Shown piece by piece: positions 46,635 to 48,473 of a stretch of DNA of 48,473 nucleotides. The notes under the pieces are model-generated. The model made no database searches. It was not told the DNA's origin and saw only the letters and a list, made by a program, of their open reading frames with translations. A program made the position numbers and the translations under genes. Source of the stretch: Thermoleophilia bacterium (lineage in GTDB: Bacteria; Actinomycetota; Thermoleophilia; Gaiellales; Gaiellaceae); assembly GCA_017882605.1 (NCBI GenBank), contig JADGPE010000003.1, forward strand, positions 1-48,473, written 5' to 3'. Every line of letters begins with the position of its first letter. Within the stretch, counting starts at the first letter, position 1.

Positions 46635-47378
46635 ATGCGCAAGTTGACCTACATCGCCGCGCTGCTCGTCGCGCTCGTCGCGACCGGCTATGCCGTGGCG
46701 GACGGAATGGAGGGCGCGAAGAGTGTCAGCGCCGTCGCGGGCACCTTCACGGCGACCGGCACGAGCACCTCGAGCCGCACGTGCACGACGACGGACGGCA
46801 AGACGGTCGTCGTGACCGACGGCAAGTACACCGGGACCGCCACGGGCGATCCCGACCTCACGGGAGCGATCACCCTGCGCGCACGCAGTGTGATCAACAC
46901 GACCGACAACGTCGGCGTCGTCAGCGGCCAGTTCCGGATCGCCCAGGCATCCGGCCGCGACACCGCGACCGAGTACTCCGCGGTCTACGACCACGGCACG
47001 ATCGCGGGCCTCGCGAGCGGCCGGGCGCACGCCCCGTCCGCGCGGCTGGTCGCGAACCTGTCGGCGTCCTTCTCGGGTGCAACCGGGTTCACCGGCGGCA
47101 AGCTCGGCGGAGGCACCTCCGGCGGCTCGGCCGTCGAGGTCGGTGGCAGCTCCTGCCAGCCGTCGCACACGACGCCCGAGAAGAGCGAGGCACGCGGAAC
47201 GATCTCCGCTCTCTCGACCACGTCGATCACCGTTGCGGGCCTGACCTGCGCGATCCCGGCGGACAAGTCCGCCGACGTGAACGCCAAGTTCAAGCAGAAC
47301 GACGTGGCGCAGATCCGCTGCTCGCTCACGAGCGGCGTGAACACGCTGACGAGCATCAGCGGCAAGACGCATCACTGA
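46635..47378 (+). CDS. Secreted beta-rich protein of unknown function
   Basis: A 247-residue exported protein I do not recognise. A signal peptide (RKLTYIAALLVALVATGYAV) is followed by Thr/Ser/Gly-rich sequence expected to be mostly beta-strand. Four cysteines occur (SRTCTTT, SSCQPSH, AGLTCAI, QIRCSL). A C-terminal module from about residue 185 (ARGTISALSTTSITVAGLTC) resembles the small beta-barrel DUF5666-like fold in which TSITV-type strands are common. The ATG has a strong ribosome site (GGAGG). A 17-bp hairpin follows the stop, so it is probably a single-gene transcript. Confidence 0.72.
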   Translation: MRKLTYIAALLVALVATGYAVADGMEGAKSVSAVAGTFTATGTSTSSRTCTTTDGKTVVVTDGKYTGTATGDPDLTGAITLRARSVINTTDNVGVVSGQFRIAQASGRDTATEYSAVYDHGTIAGLASGRAHAPSARLVANLSASFSGATGFTGGKLGGGTSGGSAVEVGGSSCQPSHTTPEKSEARGTISALSTTSITVAGLTCAIPADKSADVNAKFKQNDVAQIRCSLTSGVNTLTSISGKTHH

Positions 47379-47384
47379 AGGCAA

Positions 47385-47426
47385 GGCTGACAGTGCGCCG
47401 GGTGGATGGCCGGCGCACTGTCAGCC
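47385..47426 (+). terminator. Strong hairpin after the secreted-protein gene
   Basis: GGCTGACAGTGCGCCGG and its exact complement form a 17-bp perfect stem with an 8-nt GTGGATGG loop, 7 nt after the stop codon. No T-run follows, so it may work as a hairpin-only terminator or protect the mRNA end. Confidence 0.7.
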
Positions 47427-47486
47427 CGATTCAGCGGACGGGCGCTTCCTGCTCCCTAGGCGCGGCGGCCGGGGCGGCCAGGACGC

Positions 47487-47492
47487 TAGGTT
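47487..47492 (+). promoter_or_regulatory. -10 box for the radical SAM gene
   Basis: TAGGTT, 6 nt before the GTG at 47499. Confidence 0.42.
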
Positions 47493-47498
47493 GACGGT

Positions 47499-48473
47499 GT
47501 GAGCGTCCGCACCGAACTGGTCGAAGGCCTGATGGCGCGGTTCCCGCACATCCCGCCCGAGGCCGTGCTGAAAGAGGACCTCCTGCGCACGGGCATGGCC
47601 TTCGAGGATGCCGCGCTGACTGACAACCTCGACGGCGAGGTCAAGCCGAAGTCGTACTTCATCTTCTCGTTCGACCAGAAGCCGCTCACCCAGCTCGGCG
47701 AAGCAGCAAGGCGACGCCCACCCGAGGAGATCGCGCTGACCGGCGGCCCTTACGCGCTACGGCGCACGATCGTCTCGGTGCGCGTCAACCCCGACTCACC
47801 GTACCGCGTCACGCGCGGCGAGGACAGCACGCTGCGTCTCACGCTCGACGGCCGGGCGATCGCCGAAGTCGGCCTGCCGCCGATGCCCGAGTACTACCGC
47901 CACGAGCTCGCGAACGGGAAGACGGTGATGGAGACCGCACCCACGATCCAGTGGGGCTACCTGATTTATCTGACCGTGCTGCGCCTCTGCCAGTACTTCG
48001 GCGCCAAGGAGGAGTGCCAGTTCTGCGACATCAACCACAACTGGCGCCAGCACAAGCAGGAGGGCCGGCCGTACACGGGCGTGAAGCCCGTCGAGGACGT
48101 GCTGGAGGCGCTGGCGCTGATCGACCGGTACGACACCGCGAAGGTTTCGAAGGCATACACGCTGACCGGCGGCTCGATCACGAGCACCGTCGACGGTCTC
48201 GCAGAGGCCGACTTCTACGGACGCTACGCGCAGGCGATCGAGGAGCGGTTCCCGAACCGGTGGATCGGCAAAGTCGTCGCGCAGGCGCTCCCGAAGGCGG
48301 ACGTGCAGCGCTACAAGGATTACGGGATCACGATCTACCACCCGAACTACGAGGTGTGGGACAAGCGGCTCTTTGAGCTCATCTCACCGGGCAAGGAGCG
48401 GTATGTCGGGCGCGAGGAGTGGCACCGCCGCATCTTCGACGCGGCCGACGTATTCGGCGCCCGCTACGTGATC
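47499..48473 (+). CDS. Radical SAM-like protein with a wide CX8CX2C cysteine motif, 3' end missing
   Basis: 325 codons are visible and the frame is open at the window edge. After an N-terminal domain of about 150 residues (beginning VRTELVEGLMARFPHIPPEA) there is IQWGYLIYLTVLRLCQYFG followed by AKEECQFCDINHNWRQH. The three cysteines are spaced CX8CX2C instead of the usual CX3CX2C. TLTGGSITSTVDGLAEADFY resembles the GGE region of radical SAM barrels, and IYHPNYEVWDKRLFELISPG is typical of the later part of the barrel (as in BioB-like proteins). The GTG start lies 6 nt after TAGGTT. The reaction is unknown. Confidence 0.75.
   Translation, partial: MSVRTELVEGLMARFPHIPPEAVLKEDLLRTGMAFEDAALTDNLDGEVKPKSYFIFSFDQKPLTQLGEAARRRPPEEIALTGGPYALRRTIVSVRVNPDSPYRVTRGEDSTLRLTLDGRAIAEVGLPPMPEYYRHELANGKTVMETAPTIQWGYLIYLTVLRLCQYFGAKEECQFCDINHNWRQHKQEGRPYTGVKPVEDVLEALALIDRYDTAKVSKAYTLTGGSITSTVDGLAEADFYGRYAQAIEERFPNRWIGKVVAQALPKADVQRYKDYGITIYHPNYEVWDKRLFELISPGKERYVGREEWHRRIFDAADVFGARYVI

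Noticed and set aside
44273-47494. An open frame of 1073 codons on the plus strand across the DedA and secreted-protein genes
   Set aside because: It is antisense to well-supported genes, is rich in Arg/Asp/His without any domain, and is a usual by-product of high GC content.
1-48473. tRNA, rRNA, insertion sequences or attachment sites
   Set aside because: No transposase or integrase motif, no cloverleaf-like or rRNA-like sequence recognised by eye; a covariance-model search was not possible here.

Overview
This high-GC window carries about 50 tightly packed genes, many overlapping by 4 nt at ATGA/GTGA junctions. The GC content, the gene families (ComA-like protein, HelD, secreted FlgD-like Ig proteins, DUF402, DUF4395, several DegT/ATP-grasp/epimerase sets) and TANNNT -10 boxes 6-9 nt from start codons suggest a deep-branching actinobacterium, probably Thermoleophilia (Gaiellales/Solirubrobacterales-like). 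That placement is inferred from gene content, not from a marker gene.

Layout. 1-3200 (-): surface-sugar operon (GT2 -> sugar-nucleotide dehydratase -> ATP-grasp -> DegT aminotransferase, cut by the window edge). 3241-6373 (+): DUF402, GNAT, MFS exporter and a methyltransferase with a start-codon problem. 6374-10381 (-): epimerase -> DegT -> TetR -> DHA2 drug exporter. 10405-18528: methyltransferase (+), MFS (-) divergent from TetR (+), then ATP-grasp -> NodB-like deacetylase -> ATP-grasp -> glycosyltransferase -> flippase (+). 18514-19586 (-): a small secreted protein and a decayed beta-propeller gene. 19642-21573 (+): HelD-type helicase. 21561-25560 (-): small membrane protein, then a coupled operon secreted Ig protein -> O-antigen ligase -> PIG-L deacetylase -> VOC enzyme. 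25573-35192 (-): sulfur region. 35307-39257: VOC (-), then sugar transferase, asparagine synthetase-like amidotransferase and DUF354 protein (+). 39254-46504 (-): UvrD-like helicase, CapD/FlaA1-like dehydratase, DegT, DedA, secreted NAGPA-like protein. 46635-48473 (+): secreted protein and a partial radical SAM protein.

Most of the window serves cell-surface glycan synthesis: initiating phosphoglycosyltransferase, GT2/GT4 transferases, dehydratase/aminotransferase pairs, ATP-grasp ligases, flippase and ligase/polymerase. The most interesting unit is the nine-gene sulfur operon at 25573-33256. It joins sulfate activation and reduction (cysH, cysD, cysN) to a phosphosulfolactate synthase (ComA), a two-subunit class I fumarase/tartrate dehydratase, a short FrdA/NadB-like flavoenzyme and a TauE/SafE exporter. 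Sulfolactate, sulfoacrylate and sulfopropionate are the sulfonate analogues of malate, fumarate and succinate, so the operon may encode an undescribed route from sulfate to an exported C3 sulfonate. A LysR regulator and an Fe-ADH/maleylacetate-reductase-like enzyme lie just upstream.

Other non-coding signals: leaderless-type promoters at nearly every transcription-unit start; a REP-like double palindrome (AACCTGGTT/AACCAGGTT) at two intergenic sites; a perfect 14-bp hairpin inside the start of cysD; paired GntR-type palindromes before a glycosyltransferase; and a duplicated TetR operator-like sequence. I saw no tRNA, rRNA, CRISPR array or insertion sequence.
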